This document shows positions 1 to 7,986 of a stretch of 64,000 nucleotides of DNA, piece by piece. The notes below the pieces were generated by a model. That model searched no databases, was not told the DNA's origin, and saw nothing but the letters and a program-made list of their open reading frames with translations. The position numbers and the translations under genes were made by a program. Source of the DNA: Arabiibacter massiliensis (lineage in GTDB: Bacteria > Actinomycetota > Coriobacteriia > Coriobacteriales > Eggerthellaceae); NCBI RefSeq assembly GCF_900169505.1, contig NZ_LT827021.1, forward strand, positions 1,488,001-1,552,000, given 5' to 3'. Within the stretch, counting starts at the first letter, position 1; each line of letters starts with the position of its first letter.

Positions 1-410
1 ACCACGGCGTTCGTGATGTCGTTCATCTTCGTCACGTAGAACACGAGGAAGAGCGGGATGGCCGCCGCCGTGAGACGCACCACCGTGGTGAGCGCCGCCA
101 GTAGGCTGCCGGTGCCGATGAAGCCCCACGGCAGCACGACGAGCGGCGTACCCACGGGCGTGGTGAGCACCTGCACCACCGCTAGGATGAGCGAGAACGC
201 GAGCACCGCCTTCATCAGGCCGACGGTCGGGCGTATCATGCCGCACGAGGCCGCAAGCGCGAGCGCGCCGGCCAGCAGCACGGCCAGGAACGCCAGGTTG
301 CTCGTGCAGAAGCACGCGAGCGCGAACAGCACGGCGCCGGCCAGCTTCGCCACCGGGTTCATGCGATGCAGCGGGCTCGTGCCGGGAACGTACTCCAAGA
401 ACTGGCTCAT
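1..410 (-). CDS. ecfT: ECF transporter T component (EcfT), C-terminus beyond window edge
   Basis: I translated this frame from the ATG at 410. The product begins MSQFLEYVPGTSPLHRMNPV and continues as a very hydrophobic protein with at least four membrane segments; the frame is open to base 1, so about 136 codons are seen. The N-terminal motif (short amphipathic start, then SPLHRMNPVAKL) is typical of EcfT, the transmembrane scaffold that couples the two ATPases to a substrate-binding S subunit. Its ATG overlaps the stop of the upstream ATPase by ATGA (407-410), so the two are translationally coupled. It is the last visible gene of the S-A-A-T operon. The cytoplasmic coupling helices with Ala-Arg-Gly motifs would lie outside the window. 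Confidence 0.85.
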   Translation of the reverse strand, partial: MSQFLEYVPGTSPLHRMNPVAKLAGAVLFALACFCTSNLAFLAVLLAGALALAASCGMIRPTVGLMKAVLAFSLILAVVQVLTTPVGTPLVVLPWGFIGTGSLLAALTTVVRLTAAAIPLFLVFYVTKMNDITNAV

Positions 411-1252
411 CGGGAGCCTCCCTTCCCGCACGCGGCCGCCTCGGCCACGGCCGCCGTCATCTCGTCCAGGTCGTTCGCCCGCGCCACAGCCGTGCCCACC
501 ATCTGCGGCATCGCCTGCGCGAGCGCGAGCGAGATGCCCACGATCTGCGGCGGCTCGAGCGAAGCCCGCGCCATCGTGTCGTGGTTGCGCAGCACGTCGA
601 ACGTGGGGCCGTCGTCCACCACCCGGCCCTCGCTCATCACGATGCAGCGCGCGGCGTGGTCGGCCACCACCTCCATGTCGTGGCACACCATGATCACCGT
701 CGTGCCGCCCTCGTGCAGCCGCCGGATGATGTCCATCACCTTCTCGCACTCGCGGAAGTCGAGGCCCGTCGTGGGCTCGTCGAGCACCACCACCGGTGGC
801 GCGAGCACCACGATGGACGCGAGCGCGAGCAGCTGCCGCGCGCCGCGGTTCAAAAGGAACGGGTCGTCGTCGGCATTGAAGCCGAATTCGCCCATGAGGG
901 CGTCCACCCGCGCCTCGGCCTCGGGGCCGTCCTGCCCCAAAGCGCGGAAGCCGAACAGCAGCTCCTCGCGCACGGTGTTGCAGCAGATCTGGCTGTCGGG
1001 ATTCTGGAACAGGAACCCTACGCGCCGCGCGAGCTCGCTCGTGCGCAGCTCGGTTGTGGGCACGCCGTCGATGAGCACGCGCCCCGCGCTCGGCTTCAAC
1101 AGGCCGTTCACCAGGCGCATCGTGGTGGACTTGCCCGCGCCGTTCGTGCCCACGAACGCCACGAACTCGCCGTCTTCCACCGTGAAGCTCACGTCCTGCA
1201 GGATGGGCAGCGTCGCCTCGTAGGAGGCACTCACGTGCTCGAATTCGATCAT
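407..1252 (-). CDS. ECF transporter ATP-binding subunit with atypical signature loop
   Basis: ABC ATPase of 281 aa starting MIEFEHVSASYEATLPI. Walker A is GTNGAGKST, the Q-loop is FLFQNPDSQI, and Walker B is VVVLDEPTTGLD followed by the H-loop VCHDM. The FQNPD motif is typical of ECF-type ATPases. The ABC signature reads LNRGARQLLALAS instead of LSGGQ, so this subunit carries a degenerate C-loop while its partner (1249..2088) has a canonical one. The ATG at 1252 overlaps the partner's stop by ATGA; the longer upstream reading of this frame runs through the partner gene and is rejected. The last 40 residues form a small C-terminal extension. It should work as a heterodimer energising uptake through EcfT. 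I do not assign A1 or A2. Confidence 0.9.
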   Translation of the reverse strand: MIEFEHVSASYEATLPILQDVSFTVEDGEFVAFVGTNGAGKSTTMRLVNGLLKPSAGRVLIDGVPTTELRTSELARRVGFLFQNPDSQICCNTVREELLFGFRALGQDGPEAEARVDALMGEFGFNADDDPFLLNRGARQLLALASIVVLAPPVVVLDEPTTGLDFRECEKVMDIIRRLHEGGTTVIMVCHDMEVVADHAARCIVMSEGRVVDDGPTFDVLRNHDTMARASLEPPQIVGISLALAQAMPQMVGTAVARANDLDEMTAAVAEAAACGKGGSR

Positions 1253-2088
1253 GCGAGCACCCCTTCCAGCACGCGGCAGGCCTCGCCCACGTTGCGCACG
1301 GCCGGCCCGTCGTAGAGTCCCTGGTCGCGCAGGCGGTTCATGAGCGTGGTGGCGCGCGGGCAGTTCACGCCGATGCCCTTGAGCTCGTCGGTGTGCTCCA
1401 TCACGCGCGCGGGCCCGTCGGCGAAGCGGATGCACCCCTCGTCCACGATGACCAGCATGGTGGCGTACTGGGACAAGAGCGCTATCTTCTGCTCCACCAC
1501 CACGACCGTGGTACCGTGCTCGCGCGCGTAGGTGGCCAAGAGGTCGAACACGGCGCGCGAGCTGGCCGGATCGAGCTCGGCCGTGGGCTCGTCCAGCACG
1601 AGCACGCGCGGCTGCAGGGCCAGGATGGACGCAATGGCCACCTTCTGCTTCTGCCCGCCGGAGAGCGACGAGATCACGCGGTCGCGCAGATCGGCGATGC
1701 CCATGTCGGCGAGCGCCTGGGCCACGCGCGCCTCCATCTGGTCGCGCGGCACGCCGAAGTTCTCAAGGCCGTAGAGCACCTCGTCCTCCACCACCGAGGT
1801 GACGAACTGGCTGTCCACGTCCTGGCAGACGCTGCCCACCACCCGCGAGAGGTCGGTGAGCTCCGTCTCGCATGTGTCCAGGCCCTCCACCACCACCGAG
1901 CCGTAGAAGTCGCCCGGGTAGCAATGCGGCACGATGCCGTTGAGCGCGTAGGTGAGCGTGGACTTGCCCGACCCCGCTGCGCCCGTGATGCCCACGAACG
2001 CGCCGTCGGGTATGGCCAGGTCGATGCCCTGCACCACCGGCCGGTCGCTCTCGCGGTACTGGAAGGTGAAATCGCGTATCTCTATCAT
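1249..2088 (-). CDS. ECF transporter ATP-binding subunit, canonical signature
   Basis: ABC ATPase of 279 aa beginning MIEIRDFTFQYRESDRP. Walker A is GAAGSGKSTLTY, the Q-loop region is VCQDVDSQF, the signature LSGGQKQKVAIA is intact, and Walker B is VLVLDEPTAELDP. It is the first ATPase gene after the S component and is followed with a 4-base overlap by the second ATPase and then by ecfT. An in-frame extension back to 2211 would be translated from the inverted repeat at 2129..2205 and starts without a ribosome binding site, so the ATG at 2088 is preferred. The 135-bp gap to the S gene holds that inverted repeat. Confidence 0.92.
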   Translation of the reverse strand: MIEIRDFTFQYRESDRPVVQGIDLAIPDGAFVGITGAAGSGKSTLTYALNGIVPHCYPGDFYGSVVVEGLDTCETELTDLSRVVGSVCQDVDSQFVTSVVEDEVLYGLENFGVPRDQMEARVAQALADMGIADLRDRVISSLSGGQKQKVAIASILALQPRVLVLDEPTAELDPASSRAVFDLLATYAREHGTTVVVVEQKIALLSQYATMLVIVDEGCIRFADGPARVMEHTDELKGIGVNCPRATTLMNRLRDQGLYDGPAVRNVGEACRVLEGVLA

Positions 2089-2128
2089 GATGAAATCTTT
2101 CGGAATCGTGGCGGATGGCGTTCGTCCT

Positions 2129-2205
2129 GTAGGGCAAGGGCTCTGCCCTTGCCGTCGGCCGCGATCGCTCCGTAGGTTGCGGCAAGGGCAGAGCCCTTGC
2201 CCTAC
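2129..2205. repeat. Nested inverted repeat between S and A genes
   Basis: Two perfect 25-base arms, 2129..2153 and 2181..2205, are separated by 27 bases. Each arm is itself a hairpin (GGCAAGGGC, TCT, GCCCTTGCC), so the RNA can form either one long stem or two short ones. It lies in the only sizeable gap of the ECF operon. It could stabilise or attenuate the transcript, or be a small mobile palindrome. Confidence 0.85.
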
Positions 2206-2223
2206 GTTCAACCTAGGCGTTCG

Positions 2224-2853
2224 CTAACGCTTGAGGACCTTCTTCAGGGGCATCGCCAGCACCTGCACGAGGATGCAGTTGAACGTCGCCGTGCCGAAGA
2301 CGATGGCGGCGTAGGTTGCGAGCGCCACCATGACGTCGCCGCCGGTGGACACCACGTTGATGTAGATGGACAGGAGCGCGAACGTGCCGCCGGACACCAC
2401 GGTGGAGATGAACGTGTTCACGAGCGGGTTCAGGTCGAGCTTGCCACCGATGCTCATGGGCACCTTGATGAGCAGGCCGCACGCGAGCGCGCCCAGAATC
2501 TCAGATGGGATGTTCAGCAAAGGCGTGGCGTTCAGCAGCGGGATCTGGCAGATGAGGCCCGCCAAAAGGCCGATGATCAGGGTCTGCCCCAGCTTCGGGC
2601 GCGTGAGGATGATGGCCAGGCAGTACATGGCGATGATGAAGTTCGGCTTCATGCCCATCGACGACAAAAGCGACCCCACCGTGAGCTTGAGCACGGCGCC
2701 CGCCGCCAGCAACACGGCGATGAGGATGAGGTCCTGCGTGGAGAGGCCCGCCTTCTTCGGCGCCGCCGCCACCTCGCGCTTGCGGGGCGCGGCCGCCTCT
2801 GCCGCCGCCGCTGCCGCCTGCGTCGCAACCTCGCGCTTGATCTGCTGTTCCAT
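2224..2853 (-). CDS. ECF transporter S component, TrpP-like (probable tryptophan)
   Basis: Integral membrane protein of 209 aa. Residues 1-38 are a soluble tail rich in Ala, Lys and Arg; then about five to six hydrophobic segments follow. The stretch MGMKPNFIIAMYCLAIIL and the following IIGLLAGLICQIP segment resemble the TrpP family, predicted tryptophan S components. The ATG at 2853 has an AAGGAG ribosome site 9 bases upstream; a longer start at 2955 lacks one. It sits first in an operon with two ECF ATPases and EcfT, so it should give the transporter its substrate specificity. The T-box leader at 2992..3262 with an apparent UGG specifier supports tryptophan independently of the protein resemblance. 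ECF S component: near certain. Tryptophan: probable. Confidence 0.8.
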   Translation of the reverse strand: MEQQIKREVATQAAAAAAEAAAPRKREVAAAPKKAGLSTQDLILIAVLLAAGAVLKLTVGSLLSSMGMKPNFIIAMYCLAIILTRPKLGQTLIIGLLAGLICQIPLLNATPLLNIPSEILGALACGLLIKVPMSIGGKLDLNPLVNTFISTVVSGGTFALLSIYINVVSTGGDVMVALATYAAIVFGTATFNCILVQVLAMPLKKVLKR

Positions 2854-2991
2854 GGTTCTCGTTCTCCTTCTGGCGGTATCCCCGCCGGTCATGTGCCCCT
2901 CCCGGGGCTCTTGGTCTGCCGGCACGAACTCCGCTTGAGGATGCGCCTCACGCACTCAACTGCCTGGCTTCGGCGATTCGCCCCCGCAATG

Positions 2992-3262
2992 AAAAAGACC
3001 TGTCCTTCTCATCGAAGGACAGGTCTTGCAACCTGCGGTGCCACCTTCACAGTTGATTCCGCGCTGCGGAACCCTCTCACGAACATGCCAACACATGTTC
3101 TGCCCTTAACGCAGGCTCACGGTCCAGATACTCGGTCGCCGCCGCGCGGCTTCCTTTCCCCTTTCCCTCGGCGAACCATTTACCATCCAGCTTACTGCGG
3201 GAATCCCAGCTGCGCCCGCTCTCTGTGAGTGCTCATGATGGCTTGACTTTCGCCTCATCGGT
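2992..3262 (-). promoter_or_regulatory. T-box riboswitch, apparent Trp (UGG) specifier
   Basis: Reading the minus strand, a Stem I base helix pairs GGCGAA (3254..3249) with UUCGCC (3175..3170). Further in, an AGAGAGC element and a distal hairpin follow, and CCAUC pairs with GAUGG (3187..3183). The specifier-loop 3' side is UAAAUGG, placing UGG at 3178..3176. The T-box core AAGGTGGCACCGC is at 3047..3035. A 13-bp terminator stem (3026..3014 with 3008..2996) ends in a U run at 2996..2992. Uncharged cognate tRNA would stabilise the antiterminator and switch on the S-A-A-T operon. The base after UGG is U rather than the usual purine, and AUG is the alternative reading. Confidence 0.88.
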
Positions 3263-3363
3263 TTCAGCTATTAAGTTGTAGCGCGAACTATAGCACAAAG
3301 GTGGGGAAAGCTGTCAAGAAGTAATTTGCTGGAAATAGAGCGCGGAAGTGCAAAGCGTGCGCC

Positions 3364-3447
3364 TGTCATCCTGAGCGGAGCGCAGCGGAGTCGAAGGATC
3401 CCGTGCGGCGACAGCAGTAAGCGTCACGGCTGTCGCCGCACGGGATC
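3364..3447. repeat. REP/BIME-like palindrome, left part (split by IS)
   Basis: This begins TGTCATCCTGAGCGGAG and continues through GTCGAAGGATCCCGTGCGGCG to the inner stem CCGCACGGGATC, then stops abruptly at 3447. In the intact copies (for example 20938..21058 and 55125..55243) the sequence continues CTTCGACTC up to AGGATGACA. Exactly that missing part is found 1.6 kb away at 5069..5107. Confidence 0.85.
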
Positions 3448-3450
3448 AAC

Positions 3451-5064
3451 CTATGGGGATTTTTTCTTTCAAAAACTTTGCCCGTATCGCGTTTTCAGGT
3501 AGCGGATCGAGGGCGCGAGGACCCGGCCCCCTGCTACAATGAGGGGGCGGCGGCCCGGTATGCGCGGCGCGGGTTCGGCGAAAACCCCGCCGCTTTCTCT
3601 AGGCCGCGGGCGCGGGCTGCCTGTAGGGGCGCCCGCTCGACAGGATGGCGTAGATGACGTCCGCGCGACGGCGCGCCAGGGCGCGCAGCGCCTGCCTATG
3701 CAGCTTGCCCTCGGCGCGCTTCCTGTCGTAGTAGGCCCTGGACGCCCCGTCGCAGTCGAGCGCCGCGTCCGCCGAGCCCAGGAAGGCGGCCTTGAGCCTG
3801 CGGTTGCCCTTCTTGGACTTCTTCGAGGAGTCCCTCTTGCCCGACTGGTCCTTGACGGGGGCGATGCCCGCGTAGGAGGCCAGGCGGTTCCCGTCCGCGA
3901 ACCGCCCGATGCCGCCGATCTCGGCGACGATGACGCTCGCGTAGACGGGCCCGATCCCCGGCATGCTCTGGAGCAGGGCGATCTCGGGCAGCGAGTCCGC
4001 GATGCGCGCTATCTCCCGCTCGGCGGCCGCGACCTCCTCCTCGAGCTGGTCGAGGCGCGGGGCGAGCCTCTCCGCCTGCGCCTCGACGGCGCCCGCCGCG
4101 GGAAGCGCCACCCCCATCCGCCCGATAGCCTCGAACGCCTCGCGGATCTTCTCGGGGCCCCGGTTCGCCTGGCCCTTGAGCTTCGACGCCCACTGCGCCG
4201 CCCGCTTCTCGCCCGCCCGGCGCAGGCCCGCGGGGCCCCCGTAGCGCGCGATGACGGCGCGAGCGAGCGAGGTGTGGAGGGCGTCGCCCGCGAAGAGCTC
4301 CTCGAGCGGCGGGCACCCCCTCTCCAGGCAGTCGTGGAGGCGGTTGTAGGCGCGGGTGCGCTCGCGCACCGCGTCGGCGCGGGCGCGGGTGAGGACTCGA
4401 AGCTCCGAAAGGGCCTCCTCGCGCTCGGCGACGAGGCGGACGAGCCTCGGGTGCCTGCGCGGCGCGTCGGCTATCACGAGCGCGTCGGCCGCATCGCTCT
4501 TCCCCTCCGAGTAGAGCACGGCGAGGTCGTGGAAGTCCTTGGGCGATATGAAGGCGGCGTCGAAGCCCATGTCGCGCGCCACCGCCACGGGAAGCTCCCC
4601 GAAGCCGCCGGGCTGGTCGACCACCACGAGCATGCGCGAGCCGCCCGACGCGTCGGCGAGCGCGCGCCTGATATCAGCCTCGTCCGCAGCGATCGCCCTC
4701 CTCATCTCGGGCTCGAGGGAATCGCGCCTGAAGCTCACCGCGAAGTGCCCCGACTTGCCCACGTCGATGCCGCAGAAGACCTCGTAGTCCATATCCCGGG
4801 CATCCATGCGCACCACCTCCTGAAAGCGAGAACCGAGCCGGCTTGAAGGCTCCTAGGCTCCGCTCCAGCAGGATTCTACGAACGCCGCGCGTGCGGCAGC
4901 AACAACCTATCAGCGATAAGCGCAAGCCCGCGGATCCGGTGGCATGATCCCGAAGCCCTAGCAAGAGAAGCACCTTCGATCTGAGCCATGTCCGGATCCG
5001 GGAGAGCCGGCCGGGAGGGCCCTTCGCCCTCCCGGGGCAGGATTATAGAGAAAAATCCCCGTAG
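3451..5064 (-). mobile_element. IS110-family insertion sequence inserted in a REP-like palindrome
   Basis: The element contains one transposase gene (3599..4807, minus). Its ends are near-identical inverted sequences: CTATGGGGATTTTTTCT at 3451 and, on the opposite strand, CTACGGGGATTTTTCTC from 5064. They lie just inside the two halves of a broken REP-like repeat, and ATC is present on both flanks (3445..3447 and 5066..5068), consistent with a short target duplication. Exact ends may differ by a few bases. The 257-bp noncoding stretch upstream of the transposase (4808..5064) is where IS110-group elements usually encode their bridge RNA; I cannot fold it reliably. The 147 bp downstream shows no gene. 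Confidence 0.75.
3599..4807 (-). CDS. IS110-family transposase (DEDD recombinase)
   Basis: The protein is 402 aa, the usual length for IS110-family transposases. The N-terminal RuvC-like DEDD domain shows CGIDVGKSGHFAV (first Asp), VVVDQPGG, and KSDAADALVIA (the last two acidic positions). A coiled middle region follows (residues about 215-265). The C-terminal Transposase_20-type domain reads LLQSMPGIGPVYAS, then RLASYAGIAPVKDQSGKRDS and KKGNRRLKAAFL, and contains the serine needed for strand exchange. The ATG at 4807 has AGGAGG 7 bases upstream; the GTG 9 bases earlier overlaps that site. The frame is intact, so the element may be active. Codon use is as GC-rich as the host. Confidence 0.95.
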   Translation of the reverse strand: MDARDMDYEVFCGIDVGKSGHFAVSFRRDSLEPEMRRAIAADEADIRRALADASGGSRMLVVVDQPGGFGELPVAVARDMGFDAAFISPKDFHDLAVLYSEGKSDAADALVIADAPRRHPRLVRLVAEREEALSELRVLTRARADAVRERTRAYNRLHDCLERGCPPLEELFAGDALHTSLARAVIARYGGPAGLRRAGEKRAAQWASKLKGQANRGPEKIREAFEAIGRMGVALPAAGAVEAQAERLAPRLDQLEEEVAAAEREIARIADSLPEIALLQSMPGIGPVYASVIVAEIGGIGRFADGNRLASYAGIAPVKDQSGKRDSSKKSKKGNRRLKAAFLGSADAALDCDGASRAYYDRKRAEGKLHRQALRALARRRADVIYAILSSGRPYRQPAPAA

Positions 5065-5068
5065 AATC

Positions 5069-5107
5069 CTTCGACTCCGCGGCTGCGCCGCTCCGCTCAG
5101 GATGACA
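5069..5107. repeat. REP/BIME-like palindrome, right part (split by IS)
   Basis: The sequence CTTCGACTCCGC through CTCAGGATGACA completes the repeat that starts at 3364. Joined to 3447 it recreates the same order of motifs as the undisturbed copies elsewhere in the window. Confidence 0.8.
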
Positions 5108-5120
5108 TCGGGCGCGCATC

Positions 5121-5753
5121 CTACTCGCCGCCGGCGGTGAGGTACGCCGCTACCAGGTGGCGCGTGTCGGCTGCCGAGGGCTCCTCGTCGCCGCAGACGT
5201 GCAGCATGGAGCGCGTGCGCGCCAGCCCGATGGCGGTGGACGACGCCACCAGCGCCTCCTCCTCCACGGGACGGCCCGCCAGCAGGCGTCGCTCGGGATG
5301 TTCGCCCAGGTAGGCCCGCAGTGCGGCGGCGATGGAGCCCTGCACGTTCAGCAGGTCGCGCTGCCCCTGAAAGAACAGCTGCGGCATCGACCGCAGCGCC
5401 TCGCGCCGCAGGTTCACCACCTCCTCGTCCACCCCCGAGGCCGCGCCCGTGCCCACGACGCCCACCAGCACGTCCAGGTAGCACGCGTCGGCGTGCTCCT
5501 CCAGTATCTCCGCCAGGCGCACCTCGTCCGGGAACGCGTCCATGCGCCCCATGATGGCCGAGGCCTTCGACGAGAAGTAGTTGAAGAACGTCTTCTTGGA
5601 TATCTCGGCCCGCGCGCAGATGTCCTCCACGGTCACGCCGTCGTATCCCCGCTCGATGACCAGCTCGAGCGCCGTCCGCTCCACCGCCAGCCGCGCCTTG
5701 AGCTTCTTGCGGTAGCGCAGCCCTTCCGTCGACTCCTGCCCCACGATGCGCAT
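5121..5753 (-). CDS. TetR/AcrR family transcriptional regulator
   Basis: A 210-aa protein with an N-terminal helix-turn-helix (residues about 20-65: ERTALELVIERGYDGVTVED, then ISKKTFFNYFSSK), the classic TetR DNA-binding pattern, followed by an all-helical ligand domain. It is transcribed away from the MFS-CBS exporter at 5968, with 214 bp between the starts, so it most likely represses that exporter and itself. Its C-terminus has no recognisable ligand signature. No clear palindromic operator was found in the divergent region by eye. Confidence 0.9.
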   Translation of the reverse strand: MRIVGQESTEGLRYRKKLKARLAVERTALELVIERGYDGVTVEDICARAEISKKTFFNYFSSKASAIMGRMDAFPDEVRLAEILEEHADACYLDVLVGVVGTGAASGVDEEVVNLRREALRSMPQLFFQGQRDLLNVQGSIAAALRAYLGEHPERRLLAGRPVEEEALVASSTAIGLARTRSMLHVCGDEEPSAADTRHLVAAYLTAGGE

Positions 5754-5967
5754 ATCCTTCCGTCCGCCATGATGTGCTTTCAGTGCAGCGTACCATATCC
5801 TGCGTTTCGGGCTCTTTTCATCTACCGAATGAATACTTATACTGGGTGTAAATCACGTCAATCGCGAACGACGGACGTCTCCGAACACAGGCTGCCGGCA
5901 TGGGCCGCCTGCTCCGGAGGCGTTTTTGTTCGCGGCAGCATGTCTCTCGGCGGAAGGAAGCAGCTTT

Positions 5968-7968
5968 ATGGGTTTGTCGCGCAAGCAAGTGATCATGTTG
6001 GCGGTGCTCGTGTTCGGCACGTTCGTCACCGTTCTCAACCAGACGGTGGTGGCCCCCGCCCTGCCCTCGGTCATGGCCGAGATGAGCGTGGACGCGTCCA
6101 CGGCCCAGTGGCTCACCACCGGCTTCACCCTGGTCAACGCCATCATGATTCCCATCACGGCGTTCCTCACCGACCGCTTCACCACCAAGCGCCTGTTCCT
6201 GGTGTCCATGGTGGTGTTCACCGCCGGCAGCGCGCTGGCCGGCTGGGGGCCCAGCTTCCCCGTGCTGCTTTTGGGTCGCCTCGTGCAGGCCGCCGGCGCC
6301 GGCATCCTCATGCCGCTCGTGATGACCGTGCTCATGTGGACGTTCCCCGTGGAGAAGCGCGGCACGGCCATGGGGCTGTTCGGCATCGTCATCGCGTTCG
6401 GGCCGGCCATCGGCCCCACGGTGGCGGGCGTCATCATCGACCGCTACACCTGGCACGACATGTTCTACATCATCACGGCGCTCTCCGTGCTGGTGGTGCT
6501 CATCGGCGCGTTCGTGCTGGAGCGCGGCGGCGACACGAACAAGGACGTCACGCTGGACGTGCCCTCCGTCATCCTGTCGTCGCTGGGCTTCGGCGGCCTC
6601 TTGTACGGCCTGTCCACCATCGGCTCCTTCGGCCTGCGCGCCGACGCCATCGCGGGCACGCTGGTGGGCGTGGTGGCGCTCGTGTTCTTCTTCCGCCGCC
6701 AGCTGCGTATGGAAAAGCCCATGCTGCAGGTGCGCGTGCTGACCAACCGCAAGTTCCTCATTTCCACCATCATCGGCATGCTCGTGCAGGGCGCGCTGCT
6801 GGCCGCCGGCATCCTGGTGCCCATCTACCTGCAATCGCTCATGGGATACTCGGCCACGGTTTCCGGCCTGGTGCTGCTGCCCGGCGCCATCGTCATGGGC
6901 GCCATGGGCCCTGTGGCCGGCCGCCTGTTCGACAAGCACGGGCCGCGCCTGCTGGCGCTCATCGGCATGGGCGTGCTCACGCTCACCACGTTCTGCTTCG
7001 CATTCCTCGGCACCGAGACGGGCCTCATCACGCTCACGGTGCTCTACACGGTGCGCCTGTTCTCGCTGTCGCTGGTGAACATGCCCATCACCACCTGGGG
7101 CATGAATGCGCTCGATAACGAGCTGGTGAACCACGGCACCTCGGTGAACAACACATTCCGCCAGGTGGCGGGCTCGCTGGGCACCGCTATCATCGTGTCG
7201 GCGTCCACCATCGTCACCAACGCGAACTCGGGTGTCATGACGCCCACGCAGGCCAGCATCCTCGGCATCGACGCGGCGTTCGCGCTGGCAGGGGTGCTCT
7301 GCCTCATCGGATTCGTCATGGTGGTGGCGCTCGTGAAGAACCGCCCGGGCGAGACCGCGGCGAAGGACCCGGACAATGCGCGCCGCACGGTGCTGGAGTC
7401 CATCATGAAGCGCGACGTGTTCACCCTGCCCGAGAACGCCACCGTGGCCGAGGCCATGAAACTGCTGGTGGACAAGCACATCTCGGCCGCGCCGCTGGTG
7501 AACGCCGAGGGCAAGGCCGTGGGCTTCGTGAGCGACGGCGACATCATGCGCTACCTGTCGAAGCGCTCGACCATGATGATGGACCCCATCGTCATGATCA
7601 TGCAGACGGTGGACGCCGACGTGGACAACAAGGACTTCGCCCGCAAGCTGGACGAGCTCATGTCCATGCCGGCGCGAAGCCTGGGCGCGAAGGGCATCAT
7701 CGGCGTGGACGTGCACGCCGACCTGCCCGAAGTGTGCCGCGTGCTGGGCGAGAACCACCTGAAGAAGGTGCCGGTGCTCGACGAGGGCCAGATCGTGGGC
7801 GTGATCAACCGCTCCGACATCACGCACTACTCCATGGAGAAGTACCTGGCCGAGCGCGGCGAGGAAACGCTGGCCGGCAGCGGCGACGGCCAGGGGCCGA
7901 CGAAACTCGAGCGCGCCGAGGAAGCTGCCGCCCTCCCCGACGACGAGGCCGTAGCTTCGTCGATCTAG
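5968..7968 (+). CDS. DHA2-type MFS exporter fused to a CBS-domain pair
   Basis: The protein is 666 aa. Residues 1 to about 465 are a 14-segment drug:H+ antiporter of the EmrB/QacA type: LNQTVVAPALPSVM in the first helix, then LTDRFTTKR, and motif C-like GPAIGPTVAGVI. Residues about 472-625 hold two CBS motifs, SIMKRDVFTLPENATVAEAM and later HLKKVPVLDEGQIVGVINRS, normally adenine-nucleotide sensors. The family usually ends at about 470-500 residues, so the cytoplasmic CBS tail is an unusual addition that could tie export to cellular energy state. The ATG at 5968 has GGAAGG upstream; the earlier ATG at 5926 has no ribosome site. A divergent TetR gene probably controls it. Confidence 0.9.
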   Translation: MGLSRKQVIMLAVLVFGTFVTVLNQTVVAPALPSVMAEMSVDASTAQWLTTGFTLVNAIMIPITAFLTDRFTTKRLFLVSMVVFTAGSALAGWGPSFPVLLLGRLVQAAGAGILMPLVMTVLMWTFPVEKRGTAMGLFGIVIAFGPAIGPTVAGVIIDRYTWHDMFYIITALSVLVVLIGAFVLERGGDTNKDVTLDVPSVILSSLGFGGLLYGLSTIGSFGLRADAIAGTLVGVVALVFFFRRQLRMEKPMLQVRVLTNRKFLISTIIGMLVQGALLAAGILVPIYLQSLMGYSATVSGLVLLPGAIVMGAMGPVAGRLFDKHGPRLLALIGMGVLTLTTFCFAFLGTETGLITLTVLYTVRLFSLSLVNMPITTWGMNALDNELVNHGTSVNNTFRQVAGSLGTAIIVSASTIVTNANSGVMTPTQASILGIDAAFALAGVLCLIGFVMVVALVKNRPGETAAKDPDNARRTVLESIMKRDVFTLPENATVAEAMKLLVDKHISAAPLVNAEGKAVGFVSDGDIMRYLSKRSTMMMDPIVMIMQTVDADVDNKDFARKLDELMSMPARSLGAKGIIGVDVHADLPEVCRVLGENHLKKVPVLDEGQIVGVINRSDITHYSMEKYLAERGEETLAGSGDGQGPTKLERAEEAAALPDDEAVASSI

Positions 7969-7986
7969 GGCGGAAGCCGTCGGCGC

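Noticed and set aside
3176..3180. AUG (Met) reading of the T-box specifier
   Set aside because: AUG would satisfy the purine-after-codon preference, but UGG lies one base from the lower helix as in the consensus geometry and agrees with the TrpP-like protein. Kept as an alternative, not the main call.
5818..7827. Minus-strand ORF of 669 codons over the MFS-CBS gene
   Set aside because: His-rich shadow typical of antisense to a GC-rich membrane protein; no ribosome site or domain.
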